Of a stretch of 64,000 bases of DNA, positions 51,041 to 63,184 are shown piece by piece. The translations under genes and the position numbers were made by a program. The stretch comes from Gnetum montanum (taxonomy: Eukaryota > Streptophyta > Gnetopsida > Gnetales > Gnetaceae). The DNA lies in contig MNCI01008572.1 of assembly GCA_015680685.1 (NCBI GenBank), positions 991,017 through 1,055,016 on the forward strand, read 5' to 3'. How positions within the stretch are numbered: the stretch's first letter is position 1; every line of letters begins with the position of its first letter. The notes under the pieces were generated by a model. The model searched no databases and was not told the origin of the DNA. It was given only the letters and a program-made list of their open reading frames with translations.

Positions 51041-53214
51041 TAGAGGTGGGAAAATCTAAAGCAAGGTTGGAAAATTTGAGCATTGGAATTCTTGGCATCT
51101 TTGCATTTGAACACACTTAGCATTTGGTAGGCATTGTTGCACACCACTGCAGCATCATTGCACATAGCTTAGCACACTATAGACCACTATAGCTCGCAGG
51201 ACACTGTGGTGGCCAACCCGGCAGGCACAGACACCATGATGGATGTCACTCTTCGTAGCCTAGATACCTTGAGATTGTGACTATGCTACCTTCTATGCTT
51301 GTTTGTACACCAGGTACCTCCTCATCTTTTCTTTGCATTTAACTATGCTCCTCCCCATTTGGGGTAGTGCCAATTTCTCTCTCGCTCACACTCCATGCAT
51401 TTTTGGAATTTTTCTTGCATTTTAGCATTTTATTGGCATTTTCACTAGTTTTCTACACATTTGCATGTTTGCACCCCTATTTTGCATTGGAAACCTTAGC
51501 TATGCTCACCGTAGTTGACACCATGAACATTGCAAACATTGTGCAAACCTTTGGCATTCATTTTGGTGTAACATCCCGTAAGTCCTAGTTTGATTGAAAA
51601 AATCATTCTGGGCACCCCACTTTCGCTTCCAGCAAGCCCTCCTGCAGATGCTGGATCAAAGTTGCATGACTGTGCACCTCTTGGTATACTGTTCTAGCCT
51701 TCGATGTTTTCGGTTGTCGTAGTTTTCTAGCACTAGAAGGAGCATGTCTACCATTTCCTTCTATAGTCTCCCTTGGTTGTTGCCTTGCATGCTCTTTGCA
51801 CCCTTATGCAGATTGGTCCCCATCATTAGTTCCCTTGGAACCCTACTTGATAACCACCAGAGCATATATTTTATGCTTAACCAAATTTTGGGTGCTCAGC
51901 AGAGTGTAGCTAGCTCCCAGCATAGGGAGCATAGTCAGCTTTAAGCATAGTTCTAGAGTTAGCCATTTTTTAGCAGTTTACACTTAGTCATTTTTTTTTG
52001 CTTTTTTACACTTAGCCATTTTTTAGTAGTTCTATACTTAGCTATTTTTTCTGTGTTTTCGCACTTGATCATTTTTTTTAGTTAGTAGAGGTAGCCATTT
52101 TTCTCCCTTTTGCATTCAGCAACCTTTGCATTTCCCCCTTGGCACTATGAACCCTTAATAATTTTTGACCTCCACTTCAAGCATGGTTGTTGTTCAGCCT
52201 ATTTAGTAGGATATCTAGATTGACCACCCTCCTAGTCCTATCTTGGTATAACAGAGGTAGTCTTTTAGGTTGTGTAACCTACCTCTTGAGTACATGGTGC
52301 TCAACCATGAGTAATATAACTTCGTTTGCGTGAAGCTGCGGGCGGGTTTGTATGTAGACCACCAAGAATGGATGTCAAATGTAGTTTTGAGGTCATACAC
52401 TAAAATAGCAAGGAATACTTTCCCTCTACTGTGGACTTTATCCCACTTATAGAACCCTACTAGTGGATGCTAAATAACCTCATCCACAACCTCGAGCATG
52501 AGGCAGGGACTAACTACGAGAAGCCCTTGTAGGAGGAGCTAGATGAGTTTGAAGCTTGATCTAAGCATGATGACTCATTTCACATCTCATTCCAGTGGAC
52601 AACCTCCACTTTTGTTCCTCCACTATCCCACCCATCTATCTTTAGCAATATAGTTGTTAGCCAAGTGTCATTGCCCAAGTCCACACCTGTGGTGGTGACT
52701 CACCAAACAAAGTAGAAGTGCCAGGATGTTGCACTTCCTTGTAGCTTTCCTTTTAGTCTGCCCTTCATCATACCTTCACAACCTATTTAGCTTGTCCAAC
52801 CCTTTCAGCTTTCTGTACTAGCAATCATTGCACCTACGCAACCCTATGTGTACACCTTGCACATTCCTTCGTCACACGTGACGTAGGTGTCATTCATCCC
52901 ACCTATCATGTAAGCACCCTTCACAATGGCCCAACCCAAAAGCATGTGATGGGGCCTAGCTACTGTGTCAGTGGCACAACCCATACAATAGGCATTGTAT
53001 GTGGTCACATAATCTAGAGCCAGGTTGTGGGCCACACAACAACCACACCAGACAACACAACCCATACAACTTGCTACAACTGCACTAGGCTTGGATCAAG
53101 CATTCTAGCTGATCCAAAGCCTCACCGAAGAGGTCAAGCAGCTTTAGGTTGCCTCCTTTAAACTAGTCCATGTGATGGACTTTTAGCAGGATGATCTAAT
53201 CAATGTTGTAGTTC
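51041..53214 (+). other. Presumed 5' LTR and leader of element E
   Basis: Less AT-rich than the rest of the window, with repeated words such as TAGCATTTT and TTAGCCATTTTT (51970-52110). TGTAACATCCCG at about 51569 resembles an LTR start. Small ORFs here have no recognised domain. Boundaries unknown. Confidence 0.4.
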
Positions 53215-53795
53215 CACCACTGGCACTACCTACCGGGGTCCTGTTACCCCACTTCACCAAATACAATGTTGAAGGGGACCCTAATGCCCATTTGGTGACC
53301 TTCTGGTCCAAATCCCTTCTACTACAAGCATGGCCACATGGAATTATTCATGTGTTCACCATGTCCTTAATCAACAAGGCACTAGATTGGTACCGTGTGC
53401 TCCCCAGGGCCTCCATTTATTCTTTGGAGGAGTTGCTCACCCAATTCATCACATGCTTCAAGTATAACTTGAAGCCTAAGGCGATCCTAGATTAGTTGAT
53501 GCAAGTTAAGCAGGTCCACTTAGAGCCCATGCAAAAATTCATTCAGCGGTGGAGTGCATCACTTAACGAGATCTGTGATCCTATTGTAGAGACACACCTA
53601 TTGGCCATTTTCAAGGGGGTAGTGAACGACTTCATTAAGTTAAAGCTATATTACCTTTCCTCGCAATCCTTGAGCCAAGTGTTTACTCAAACCAAGAGCA
53701 TTCAATATGTGGTTGAGGCCAGCAAAGACTTGACCTACGTGGCCTACAAAAATTTGCATGCAAAGAAAGAAAAGAACAAGGACAAGAAAAAATAG
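53215..53795 (+). pseudogene. Element E gag capsid
   Basis: From 53230 the frame reads TGVLLPHFTKYNVEGDPNAH, then LINKALDWYRVLP and LEELLTQFITCFKYN, the standard Retrotrans_gag pattern (P-F-Y-G-DP..H, A..WY, L...F...F). One TAG at 53493-53495 interrupts it; the frame continues 53496-53795 with MQKFIQRWSASLNEI and a basic end. A second stop at 53793-53795 precedes the linker. Confidence 0.85.
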
Positions 53796-55204
53796 GCAAC
53801 CACAACTATCGCAATGATGGCCAATGAGGCTAAGCCAAATAATGTCAAATCAACAGCCAAGCCACCCAAGGCCTCGGCCAATAATAATAAGGCTTCTGAC
53901 TCTAGCATTGTAGTGAACAACCAACCCGCATCATTGGCGTTCATGGGGCAAGCTACCCCAAGGCCAAACTTTGAGCGCAAGGATCACTCAACATATACAC
54001 TATTGCCCATCAAGTCATTGAAGATTTTGGACCAACTGCTTCATGCTAGATGCATCTAGTATAAGCAGATGTCTAAGGATGCTCACAAGAAACATGACTG
54101 ATATTGCTAACTCCTTAAGAATCCCTCAACTGCACTACCAAACGAGCCTATGGTCCCCAAGCATTTTAGACTAGACTAGTTTTCCTAGTATCACCAATTG
54201 CCTGGACATGATACAGATTTTTGCATGGCCTTACAGGATGACATACAATGCATGATTGATAGGGGCGAGCTAGTCCTTGATGAAACCAACCCAATTCATC
54301 CCCAAAACCAATCAATGAGGGTGTACAAAGAGCCTCTCAATGCAAGTGGTGTAGGGTACACCATCAACACTATTAGCGTTGATGACTCAGAGCTAGTACA
54401 AGGGCCATTCGTGGTTCATGCATCCTCTGGCAACGCTAGGGCCCCCTTGACATCAACTAGATTGAGGATCAATTTTGTTATGAGAGTGCCACCTCAGGCA
54501 CCCATAACATACTTTGTGGTCAGGGTCCCACAACATGTTGCAGCGACAACCACCAAATCACCCTTTGTTATAAGGATGCTGCAACATGCAGAGTCCTCAC
54601 CTAGTAGGAGTTTGGTGGTGGGGAATGCATCAGTCCCTACTTTCCCAAGACCCCATCCTACAAGGGATGCCAATAGAAAATCAAGATGGTACCCCAAGAG
54701 GCCCAATGAACATCTCGTTGATCAAATGCTTAGGCATCACTGAGAGTAAAGGGCACTAGGCCCATCGAATCATGTTCCCCTATCCTCTATCCCCATGGCC
54801 ATATCAACTGATAAGGCCACAATAAGCAACCAAACAATGGAGCACTGAGGCTCCAAAATAAGCAAGGTAGGCAAAGCCTAAATGCCATCCATGAGAGATT
54901 TGTCTTTTGGCCACATGGAGGAGATGAAGGTCAATAACAAGGTAGCAGATAGCGGCAAAGATTTTCTTGATGCTTTGGCCCAGGTCAAATAGGCCTTGTA
55001 GCAAAAAAACACAATGCTTAGCTTGTATGACTTGATAATGATCTTCTTCGCCCACCATAAAATGTTGGCTCATATGTTGACCTCCATTCCTATCATGAAG
55101 GACATCCCAACAGATGAACAATCCATCCACATTATGATGCTTCCTCCTTTCCCACAGGAGTCAAGTTCAATGCCCCTAGCATTTTATGATGAGGCGATCA
55201 AGGT
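53796..55204 (+). pseudogene. Element E gag C-terminus and linker
   Basis: Ala/Lys/Asn-rich segment 53814-54059, then a block LPGHDTDFCMALQDDIQCMI (54198 onward), which is the GHDT..C motif of Tat gag proteins, then a Pro/Thr/Val-rich linker to 54743 with short VRVPQH repeats. Several stops. Downstream ALVSLYD-like sequence leads into the protease. Confidence 0.7.
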
Positions 55205-55860
55205 GGACACTAAGAAGGGTAAAGTCATTACTATGCCAATGTTTATCACAATCCACATTGGGTAGTGCGGAATCCGCAAGGTGCACATCGACGATAGAGT
55301 AGAAACTAATGTCATCCTATACACCGTAATTGACAAGCTAGGTTTTGCCAACCAAATCAAACCTACAAAGAGAACATACTTAAAATTCTTCAACAGTTCA
55401 TGCATTTTCATAAGGGGAATGGTCATGATAGCCTTTGTGGTAAGGAAATAATTCCCCATCATAGCAGAACTCATTGTCATTGAGGAGATGCCTAGATTCA
55501 ACTTGATCCTGGGCCGTTTTCTCCCCTATCCACCAAGAAATCCACCTTCCATATGAAGGTGGAGAGGTTATTATCTATGGTAGTAATGTAGCCCCTCTAA
55601 CCATTAGCAACATTGACACTGATCAAGGGTTAGAGGTGGAGTTCCCTGATGATGTGCCTCCTGTGAAAGATGAAGGTGAAACATGTGAGGTGGACCAACC
55701 TGAGGAACCAAAGGGAGCCAACAACCTCCTAGAGGATGCTTTGTGGGTAGAATTACCCTTTGACATAGCTAACGAAGGTCAAGGAGAGTACCGTATTATG
55801 CCATCTAGGCCCTACATGTTGCCTAACCTGCATCGGGTTAGGAAGCAACTACACAACTAA
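55205..55860 (+). pseudogene. Element E protease and C-terminal extension
   Basis: Contains KVHIDDRVETNVILYTVIDK where the active site D-(G/S)-x-x-N is expected, and LIVIEEMPRFNLILGR, the FNLILGR motif of Tat proteases. TAG at 55263-55265 and TAA at 55447-55449 break the frame, and after ILGR a frame change is needed. The acidic tail 55636-55860 (DDVPPVKDEGETCEVDQPEE) ends with TAA at 55858-55860. No RT follows for 6.4 kb. Confidence 0.75.
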
Positions 55861-57744
55861 GGCACTCTCTTAGTCCAACATGTGCTAAGTGCTTGCTTGC
55901 CCCTCACTTCTTCATAGCCTGCTTACTTGCTTTTTTGCTTATGCATTTACATTTAGCTTGGTTATTTGTAGTTCATGTTGTTTGTTTTGTTATGCATATA
56001 TTTCTTTTGTTTGTGTGTTTTTGCTTGTTTACCTTTTAGCAGTTATTCTTTTATGCATGAAAAACATCAAAATACATAAAAATTATAAATTCAAAGTTAT
56101 AAAAATAGGGCCTACCATGGCCAAAAATTGGCAATCTCCCTTACATCGTATGGCTTGAAATGGCCTAATACTACTGGCATGGCCGACCATGGCCCTAAAG
56201 TAGCATGCCATAACAAAAAATGACCAAAAACTAGCAACTGCTATAGCCTAGTTGCATCAATTCATTGCATCAATATCATCAAACACATCATAAATAAATG
56301 CAAAATTCTACATCTCATACATTCCATATGGCAAAATTCATTTCATCTCATAAAAAATAATAGTACATAGCATCGTCATCTGTGCCATGTGACAAAAATA
56401 CACAAAAATGCAAAAATGTCCAACAATAAGGCTACATTAAGATGTGCTTAGCCAGTGGTGCTAGGTGGATGTGGAGGCTCCTCTTCATTTGCTACGCTAT
56501 TGGGGCCTACAGCATCACTTGATGCCTATTAACAACAACAAAAAAAAACCTATAAGCAAGTGTAGAATATACAAACTAACAGAAAAAACATAAAAGTAAC
56601 AAAAAACTAACCTATGAGGATCCCACATTGATAATGTCTAGATGCAAACTATCAAGGCCTCCTCCAAATGCTAGAGGATCTTAGCCTCAAATAGCTGCAT
56701 CCAGTCCTCCTGGCCAAAGTCAAGTTCTACGAGGGTATTGCCTTTATCCACGAAGGTCCATGCAGGTGGCCTCATGGAAAATGTGGTAGATGAAGCCTCC
56801 CCTAAGGGTGTGATAATCTCCCTCTTCGGGGACCCACTAACCACTATATGATGAGTAAATATCTTGAAGGCCTATCTCCCACCAATTGCCTCAACAAATA
56901 TCTCAAGGTGATGGCAGTTGACGGACTCTTCTTTGAGTTGCTAAAGATATGCATCTTGCTTGTGCTTATAGTGGTGTTTGTGGTTCTTCTATATATGCCC
57001 CCACTTGCACACCTTAGCATTGAAATTCTTCCAATCTTGATTTTTCTGGGCAAGTAGGTCCATCTGTAACTAGTGCTTAATGATCTCCTGAGTGGCCTTG
57101 TTCTTGCCCCAAATGGTTGACCAATACCTGGCATAATTGATCTCTACAATACACTAGGTACTATCTCCTTGTGACCAAGCTGCCAAGAAGTCATATCAAG
57201 ATTGAAGGTCTTCAATCTTCATGTCTTAGCTCATCACTCTCTCCTGAAGTTTGTGCATGCATTTCCATAGGTGCTCATTTGAGCACTTGCAGAGCCATAA
57301 TACTTTCGTGTAGGAAAGCATGCACTTACTAGTTGCCTTGTACACATGGCGAGGCACCTGCTCCACTTTAGGAATGTATATAGGGATGGCATCTACTTTA
57401 GCCACTTGGTTTAGATTTCAATGAAGCTTAGAACCTATTGGCATGCAATAAGAAAATCAACATTAGCCATAGACTAAGCATAAAATTAGTAAAGCAACAT
57501 AAGCAAAACAACAACATGAATACTGAGCTTGGGATCTGCTTGCTATAGCTGGTCAACCATATCCTCGACAATGCCTTTCATATGGTAGGTAGGCACATAC
57601 AGTGGACCACTAGCAGGTACATTTGAGGTTGCAATCCAACATTGCAATAAGCAACAACTAAACAGCTAAAGATGCAAGGGCGAAAGAGCAATAATAGATG
57701 ACAATATAAAGCACTTACCTAGCAAGCCCTCAGGTGAGAGAGTG

Positions 57745-57769
57745 TGGGGGAGGGGGGGGGGGAGGGGGG
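57745..57769 (+). repeat. G-run, possible G-quadruplex
   Basis: Runs of five, eleven and six G separated by single A in 25 bases. It could fold into a quadruplex on the + strand or be a miscounted homopolymer. Confidence 0.7.
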
Positions 57770-58109
57770 ATCTCCTAGCTGCACACCATCAAAAAGGATA
57801 GCAAAATCACCCTCGTCGGGGTGGAACAACCCCTCCACCTCAAACTGCTAGGAGGTCTTTGCAGGCTCATGTAGCTCCTCCCTGTGTGCTTCTTCCTCCT
57901 CAACTTGAGGGGAGGCCACCTCTATTGCTATTACCGCTACTAGTTCGGTAGCCCTCTTACCTAGTTTACAAACATAACATTTTAGCATTAACATAACTTA
58001 GTGAAAAACATAAAAAAATATAAACATAAAAAATGTCTCTATACATATACTAACTTGTAACATCTATGCACAAGCTTCAGATTTTGAGGTGGATCTTCTT
58101 AATGCCCAC

Positions 58110-59740
58110 CTATCCAACTGTAGGAGAAGCTTCCTTTGTCGGGTGGGGCCTCTTGATCTTCACCTTAGATGGCTCCACCATTTCAACAATATAGTGGTTA
58201 GCCTTATTCACATCCCTAATAACAATTGGGGGACACTTGCCTACATTGTCATGGGAATAGTGTAATTGCCCTAGATGACCTTTCATTGTAACTAAGTACA
58301 ACTCATAGATCCCCTCTGGGGGGTCCTGTGAGCAAGTGGTTATGAACCCATCACCCATTATAAGCCATTATCTCGAACCACTAGAAGCTCTGCGAATCTT
58401 TGTAAATATGCTGCAAAGAATGTGAAGTGTATGTGAGAGCTCACTTGGAGATTGTAGCATACCTTGATGATCTCTTTGTGCAGGCTGGTGGCAATGTAGG
58501 AGGCCCAATTGAACCTCATGCCCTCTTGCAACACCTCCTTCATCACTTGCACCTACTCTACCCCAAAAATTTTCTCTTAGGAGAGGAACTTCAAGAAGGC
58601 ATGAGCATGAAAGAGAGGGTAGAGCTCCTGGACATCATGCACATGCATGTCCTTGATTGGGATGCCTTTGTGAGATTGGGTGGCTTGCAACCACCACTCA
58701 ATCTCTCCTTTGCAGTCCAGATCTCTGTTGGCTTTGTCAATGACCAATGGGTCATCAGTGGGGAGGCTAAAGAGGTCAGCAAAGAAGGCCTTGTTGAGGT
58801 CTAGAACTACCCTCACTTCACACATGCAGGTGATGAAGTGGTAGACATCATTGCTGAAGGAGTCTATGATGGTGACCATTTCAACCACTAGAATGCTTGG
58901 GCTAAGGGCCAAGAAGAGGTCCATCAACCTAGCACATGTGAGTCAACTAGTCAATGCCTTTGAGGCTTGATAGCACAACCAATGTTGTGTACCCTCCACA
59001 TCACCATATTACATGATGAGGGTGGCCTCAGTGCAGTCCATGGATCACTGTCACCTCTCTTGAAGCAACTGCAGCTACAATAAAGGCAAAAGAAATATTA
59101 AAATCATGCAAAGGCAAATCAACAAGTGCATGTAAGCACACCTATGAGCCAAAATGGTAAATGTTTACATGGAACAAATGGTGTGTAGGATGAAGGCAAC
59201 AATGCAAGTGGCTCTTCAAGGTTGAGCTCACCACTAGCCCACTCCTCATCAAGCTAATCATAAGTATTGCATCACTTGAATGCCTTCAGGTACCACTTAG
59301 GATAATCCTTTAGATCATCTCTCAGTTGTTCAAGGAAAGCCTCCTGAACATTCAAACTAGAGAAAAACACCTCTAGGGTGGTACAAGTCAAGGCGAGAGC
59401 CTCGTCCTCAGTGTGGAGACCCTAAGCATCAACTATGAATCTAGCATTAAGCATGAGTAGTTAGTGGTTCACAAACTTAGCATGAGCCAGTAGCAAAGTG
59501 TGCACACATAGAGCAACAAAGAGGGTGCTGCTCTTGTTGTAGCAAGAGAACTTTGACATTTGCCAGATCTTGGATAAGGGATGAGTGCACCTAGATCTTT
59601 GGCCTGAACCACCTGCTTTGTCATCACTTGTAGTAGGCTCATCAAACATAAATCTCAGTATGTCCCAGTTAGCTTTGGGCAACAATGTCTCAATGATGGC
59701 ACTCGTAGCCTCTGTCACTAAGTGTGACCACATCATCACA
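58110..59740 (-). pseudogene. Antisense ORF in element E spacer
   Basis: Minus-strand open pieces 59739-59461, 58927-58577, 58552-58358 and 58358-58110 appear to be one broken gene. The best part reads VRVVLDLNKAFFADLFSLPT, followed by GMRFNWASYIATSLHKEI and HFTFFAAYLQRFAEL, then a basic end (KVKIKRPHPTKEA). This resembles the antisense ORFs carried by some Tat-group elements such as Grande (from memory of the family pattern, not checked); in those it lies between pol and the 3' LTR, here between protease and RT. Function unknown. Confidence 0.5.
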
Positions 59741-62304
59741 CTAAAGTGCTATAGCAGGAAGGCCAAGAAATCACTTACCCCTAGTTGAAACCACATTGCT
59801 TGATAACCCACCTACATATCTAGCACAGGCATGTTGGGTACCAGCTCGCTCATGCAACAAAGAATGCCAACAAGCTCTACAATGACTAGGATTGATTTTA
59901 GCAACACTCTACAACTACATAAGCAATAAATGAAGTGTTAGTATATGCTAGATGCATTTTTGGAAAAAGTACATTAAATTAAACTTATCAAAAATTAACA
60001 TAAAATAACATAGCTTTAACAAAAATATCTTAGGGCCCTTGGGAACCTGTAGGTATAGGATGTCAACATACACATTTGATGTGCCTGGTATTCATTGGGG
60101 TACAAGTTTCGCATAGCTTTAGCATTTTGTTCCACATGTTTGCACATTTAGCACTACAAATTGCATGTTTTGGCAATTTCACATTAGCATTTTACATTTC
60201 ACAAGGTTAGCATTTTGCACAAAATTTTTAAAATTTTTTCTATCTCCAAGCAACATAGTTTGGGAAACTGCAAAAAATTCTAACTTTGGGTTACCTCTCT
60301 GGGGAGTGTAGTCCAGAAAACATGTAAATTTTTCTAACTCTAGCTCACCCCTAGCTATGCTTTGGACAACTGCAAAGCATGGTCCTAGATTGTAAAAAAT
60401 TCTAATTGCCGACTATGCTCCCCATGGAATGTAGCCCCAAAATTTCAAAAAGATTTTCAAAAAAAAAGACTACATGTTGAGCAGGGGTAATTTCAATGAA
60501 AACCTGGCATCAACTATGCTCTCCTCTCATCACCCAACATCCCATTATAGTGTTGTACATTGCCCTATTGGTCACTCTCACTACACCCCATGCACTGAGT
60601 GCTAGCCACGACCGTGGCCATTGCAGCCACACTGATGACACTGCCAGGTGCCGTGCTGCCTCCCTGGCTTTGCCAAGAAGTAGAACATAGAAAATGCATG
60701 CTTGCGGTACCCAATCATAGCCCCCATGGCTATGCACCATTACCACAGGGTGCGATGCTCCCATGGCCCCCGTGGCTGCCAAGCACACCTCGCAGGCATT
60801 TCATTTAAAACAGGAAAACAAAAAAGGAATTAGAGGGCAAACCCTCTGTTGCACATCCTACCTTGCAAGTGGCAATCCTAGGGCAACTGCCAAACCCTTA
60901 TCCTTGCCCTATGGAGAGGAAAATTTTTAAAAAGAAATTATTATACAAAAAAGACAGTCCCTTGCCACATCCATGCCCTGTGGCATGCCATCTTGGCCAC
61001 CATTGATGCCCTCATTCCTCCCCCTATGCCATGCCTAAAAATTTTAAAATTTGAAAAAAAAAAATAATGGCAATTTCCACCGCAACCCTATCCCATGGTG
61101 GGTCACTCATGACCACTACTGGTGCTTGCATTTCCACTCCACACATACTAAGCAATTTCTACAAAATAAACGGGAAAAATGGTAGAAGCCCTTTGCCATG
61201 GCCTCAACCCTATAGGTAGTGGCTCTTTACAGCTGCCACTAAGACCCAAATCCCTTGCCCTACATGCAGAAAATGTCAAATAAAAAATTCTTTACAGCAA
61301 ACCCTATGCGTGTGACTCAGCTGAACCACTTTGCCCTTGCTTGCCACATAAAAAGTAAACAAATGCACATAAACAAAATTTTTTGGTAGTAAATCCACGA
61401 AACCCACAGCCACATTTACTTCCACGGTAGCTACAATTGTGCCAAAGCCCATCATCAAGCACCATGCAAATTGCAAAAACCATCGCTCTTCAAACCCCCA
61501 TGCATGTTGACTTCCTTCCTGGCTATGGTGGTCGCAACGGCCATGGTGGTAGCAGCCCTTGCCATGGCAGGGCATCGTCAAAACCAAGCCCCAAACCCTC
61601 AAAATGGCCAAGTGTAGAAAATGAGGAAAGCACAAGAAATGAAAAAGGGAAGAGTGTAGTTAAGGTACCTAGCTAATGGTGGTGCCCTCCATTTCTCCAT
61701 GTGTGCCCACAGTAGGTGTCCTAGTGCTCGCTCTCCCTTGTCAATCTTGGTCAGTCCAAGGTGCTGGCGTCCACTTTGGCACGACATTCTAGTGACTATG
61801 CTCTGGAAAGTTTGTGTTTTCAACTTTGATAATGACAAATTTACCCAAGGTGAAAATGTGCGTTTATACCCCTTGGGACCACTTAATTTTTCACCTACCT
61901 TGGGACTATACTCAATAGTGTAGAGCGTAGTTGGTTGGGAGCATAGTCACCAAACTTGGAAATTTTTTTGATTTTTCTAACCACCCATGGACTTAAATTT
62001 TTTTAAAAATTTTTCTTGTTGTCTAGTGAATGCCCAAGCCAACTTTGCTTTTCCAGTGCATCAAGCCTTACCTGAACAACATATCTAGCACATCATGGTC
62101 TGCTAAGACCTTAAACTAGCACTCATGGCCTGTTGAGGCCTAAAACTAGCCCATGCATCCCTTGCTTTTTTAAAATTACATCTACATACGTAGGAAAAAT
62201 TTTATTGCATTACTTTCCTTTATTTTATGCATTGCTTTTGTTAAGACAGGTGTAGCATAACATTTTTCTGGTTACTTTTGTAGGATTTTGGCAAGATTTT
62301 TAAC

Positions 62305-63184
62305 ATGGCTACATTTAAGCATCTTCACTCACCCCTAGTCCTCATTGGGCCCCATGGTGATCTTACGCGATGCATTAATCCACAATGCCTAGACCTTGAG
62401 CTCGTAGCCTACAATTAATACATAACATTTGTAGAGGCATTGCCAAATTGGCCAGACTATCTAGTTAGGGCTCTATATCTAGAGGTAGGTGACATCACAA
62501 AGGATCCCCTTGTTGAAATCCATGTAGCAACACCTAGTGGCGAGGCAAAAACATTGAAACTTAGTTTTTTGTTAGAGCCTCAGCATTCCCAAAACATTGC
62601 AAAAGTACTCAACAAAAACATCAAGGCATTTGCATGGTCTTACGAAGACATGTCAGGCTTAGATCCTTGCATAGTGCAACACAACATAATCCTCAATCAT
62701 AGCATAAGACCAGTTAAGCAGAAAGGCTGCAAGGTTAGGCCTAAGATGGCATTGGCAGTTTGTGATGAAATCACCAAGCTCTACAAAGTTAGTTTCATCC
62801 AGGCTATTGACTATGCAGACTAGGTCTCCAACATCGTGATTGTACCCAAGAAAAATGAAAGTATACGTATTTGCATAGACTCTCTAGACCTGAACAAGGC
62901 AACCATTAAAAATAATTTTTTGTTGCCTAGTATTAACCAATTGATCAATACTATAGTTGGTCATGCTTTGTTGTCCTTCATGGATCGGTTCTCGAGTTAC
63001 AACCAGATTTGGATCAACCCAAAGCACCAACTCAGTACTACCTTTATGATCCCTTGGGTACATTTTGTTACACGATGATGCTTTTTGGACTTAAGAATGC
63101 AAAAGTGACTTATCAACAAGTCATGACGTACATTTTTAGTGACTAGTTAGGTCTGCTCAATAATTACATTGATGACATAGCAGT
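62305..63184 (+). pseudogene. Element E reverse transcriptase, N-terminal half
   Basis: ATG 62305 opens MATFKHLHSPLVLIGPHGD. Then a TAA at 62418-62420; an open part 62440-62823 with NIKAFAWSYEDMSGLDPCIV and PVKQKGCKVRP; TAG at 62821-62823 where other Tat RTs have Trp (AD-W-VSN); and 62836-63078 with IRICIDSLDLNKATIKNNF and SFMDRFSSYNQIWI. After a frame change FGLKNAKVTYQQVM and, past a TAG, YIDDIAV (about 63157-63183). The family-A LTR begins at 63185, so thumb, RNase H and integrase are absent. Confidence 0.85.

Larger units (their letters stand above)
55861..62304. other. 6.4-kb spacer between protease and RT of element E
   Basis: No + strand coding of element type is seen here. It holds an antisense broken ORF (58110-59740), a G-run (57745-57769) and AT-rich non-coding DNA. 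At its right end TTTTTCTGGTTACTTTTGTAG (62261-62281; 21 bases, a pyrimidine-rich acceptor-like string) precedes the RT frame. Ogre elements are known to have an intron at exactly this place, but a few hundred bases to a kilobase or so in size. A nested insertion is the alternative; no flanking LTR pair was found. Confidence 0.45.
51041..63184 (+). mobile_element. Tat/Ogre-like Ty3-gypsy element, truncated (element E)
   Basis: Gag (53215-53795), gag C-terminus with GHDTDFCMAL (54195-54290), protease (55205-55560), a long spacer with an antisense ORF, and RT (62305-63184) all on the + strand except the antisense ORF. Motifs FAWSYEDMSGLDP and QQVMTYIF before YIDDI place it in the Tat group. The end is lost where a family-A LTR is inserted at 63185. 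The 5' LTR should lie in 51041-52200 but I cannot set its borders or a primer site. Confidence 0.75.

Noticed and set aside
53744-53980. Minus-strand hydrophobic ORF of 78 codons
   Set aside because: Opposite-strand shadow of the element E gag end (Ala/Lys-rich).
58427-58804. Plus-strand ORF of 125 codons
   Set aside because: It mirrors the better-supported antisense ORF; no recognisable domain.
60496-61838. Overlapping ORFs on both strands, some Cys/His-rich
   Set aside because: GC-richer low-complexity DNA with open frames on both strands; no domain seen.
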